From Mycobacterium interjectum (lineage in GTDB: Bacteria > Actinomycetota > Actinomycetes > Mycobacteriales > Mycobacteriaceae): a stretch of 48,693 nucleotides of DNA. The stretch spans positions 3,099,339-3,148,031 of the forward strand of contig NZ_LT546237.1 of assembly GCF_900078675.2 (NCBI RefSeq). The letters are read 5' to 3'. Under the pieces are notes generated by a model. That model was not told the origin of the DNA, did no database searches, and saw only the letters and a program-made list of their open reading frames with translations. Positions 47,854-48,693 of this stretch are shown one piece after another (position 1 is the stretch's first letter; the number at the start of each line of letters is the position of its first letter). The position numbers and the translations under genes were made by a program.

Positions 47854-48693
47854 CGCGAGATGTCCTCCAGCGCCTGGTGGGCGGCGTTGTAGCCGGGAGT
47901 GAAGGTAATCCCGGGCCCCCCATGGCATCCCGCGCCACCCAGGTACAGCCCCTCGATGCCGATGGGCATGTCGAGGAAGCCCTTGGGCCCGGGCCGGTTG
48001 GGCCCCATCAGGTCTGGATGCAGCAGGCCGTGGCAGAAGTCGCCGGCGGGAGCGGCGAACATCGTCTGCATGTGATACGGCGCGAACGTGATATGCCGGA
48101 TCTGGATGTCGCGGAAGTTGGGTGCGTAGCGGGTGATCTTGTCGATGACCTTCTCCGCCATCACGTTCTTGAGCTGACCATGGAGGTCGCGGCTCGCCTC
48201 GACCGGGAACGCATAGGCGAATGCGCTCGCCGCGTGCTTGCCCGGGGGCGCCATGCTGGGATCGTGGACGGACGGGATCTGCATTCCCATCGACGGATTG
48301 TCGGGAATGATGCCCCGCTTGCACTCCTCCCATTGCCGTTGCTGTTCTTCGGGTGAGCCGAAGATGCCGATGGAGGATTGCATGCCGGGTTCGTTGAGAA
48401 AGTCGTAGGGCGGGGCGAATTCCGGCAAGCCGTCGAGGGCGAAGTGGATCTGGACGAACGGCGCCCGGTGGTCGCGCCCGCTGAGCCGGGTGACCAGGTC
48501 TGCGGTCAGATGTTCGGCGCCGACCAGATCCATCATGGTCAGGTCGGGCGACAGGTTGGACACGACGATCGGCGCGCTGATCTCGGAGCCGTCCTTGAGG
48601 CGCACGCCGGTCACGCGATCGTTCTCGACGAGGATCTTCTCGACCTTGGCGCGATACCTGATCTCCCCCCCGTGGGAGACGAACAGCTCGTGC
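47850..48693 (-). CDS. Phytoene-desaturase-like FAD oxidoreductase (partial, 5' end outside window)
   Basis: About 280 C-terminal residues are inside the window. The frame is open to the edge and reads HELFVSHGGEIRYRAKVEKI at its 5' side, typical of the amine-oxidase/phytoene-dehydrogenase family. The C-terminal FAD motif is GLYLGGAGCHGGPGITFTPG. The N-terminal GxGxxG dinucleotide motif must lie beyond 48693. Substrate unknown; carotenoid, steroid or lipid desaturation/isomerisation are options. It is coupled to the ferredoxin and SDR genes. Confidence 0.88.
   Translation of the reverse strand, partial: HELFVSHGGEIRYRAKVEKILVENDRVTGVRLKDGSEISAPIVVSNLSPDLTMMDLVGAEHLTADLVTRLSGRDHRAPFVQIHFALDGLPEFAPPYDFLNEPGMQSSIGIFGSPEEQQRQWEECKRGIIPDNPSMGMQIPSVHDPSMAPPGKHAASAFAYAFPVEASRDLHGQLKNVMAEKVIDKITRYAPNFRDIQIRHITFAPYHMQTMFAAPAGDFCHGLLHPDLMGPNRPGPKGFLDMPIGIEGLYLGGAGCHGGPGITFTPGYNAAHQALEDISR

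Overview
The window is chromosomal DNA from a Mycobacterium, most likely a slow-growing non-tuberculous species. It is GC-rich, carries a PPE protein, an mce operon, Lpq-type lipoproteins and F420-type enzymes, and has many GTG starts and ATGA/GTGA/TGATG gene overlaps. The gene order trcR-trcS, kdp, ppx2, DUF501, divIC/ftsB, eno, lpqU, mazG, mfd, TetR, tRNA-Gln, glmU, prsA, lpqT, rplY, pth matches, from memory, the M. tuberculosis Rv1033c-Rv1014c block read in the opposite direction. Statements about M. tuberculosis here are recollection, not a search.

Layout. 1-2125: the end of an unidentified plus-strand gene, a strong bidirectional terminator, a PPE-SVP gene without a PE partner, and a 700-bp partly AT-rich upstream region. 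2126-8064: the TrcR/TrcS two-component pair, an SDR enzyme and two membrane proteins (DUF6611-like and DUF2254). 8258-16479: a complete co-directional high-affinity potassium system, with a 27-aa membrane peptide, kdpF, kdpA, kdpB, kdpC, kdpD and kdpE. The kdpC is enlarged. 16550-25487: a minus-strand run (ppx2, DUF501, ftsB/divIC, eno, lpqU, mazG, mfd). 25595-32152: an accessory block of six genes between mfd and the Rv1019-like TetR gene: a LysA-like decarboxylase, a DUF1214 protein, a sulfotransferase, a TetR regulator, an LLM F420-type oxidoreductase and an SDR. 32160-38960: TetR, tRNA-Gln(TTG), glmU, prsA, an ArsC-like protein, lpqT, an SDR, rplY and pth. 38981-48693: a minus-strand mceA-F operon with no yrbE genes beside it, preceded by a redox trio (DHRS1-like SDR, 7Fe ferredoxin, and a phytoene-desaturase-like FAD enzyme cut by the window end).

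The core genes serve potassium homeostasis, polyphosphate and nucleotide housekeeping, transcription-coupled repair, cell division, glycolysis, cell-wall precursor synthesis and translation. The most distinctive signals are the following. (1) An mceA-F operon lacks its permease genes, has a twin palindromic operator in its promoter, and has a leader ORF overlapping the mceA start. (2) Two tiny membrane ORFs precede kdpA, and KdpC has a four-cysteine insertion. (3) Nested-palindrome intergenic elements recur at four sites. (4) An accessory block separates the Rv1019-like repressor from mfd/mazG, and it includes an SDR whose catalytic Lys is Arg. No CRISPR array, prophage, insertion sequence or rRNA was seen.
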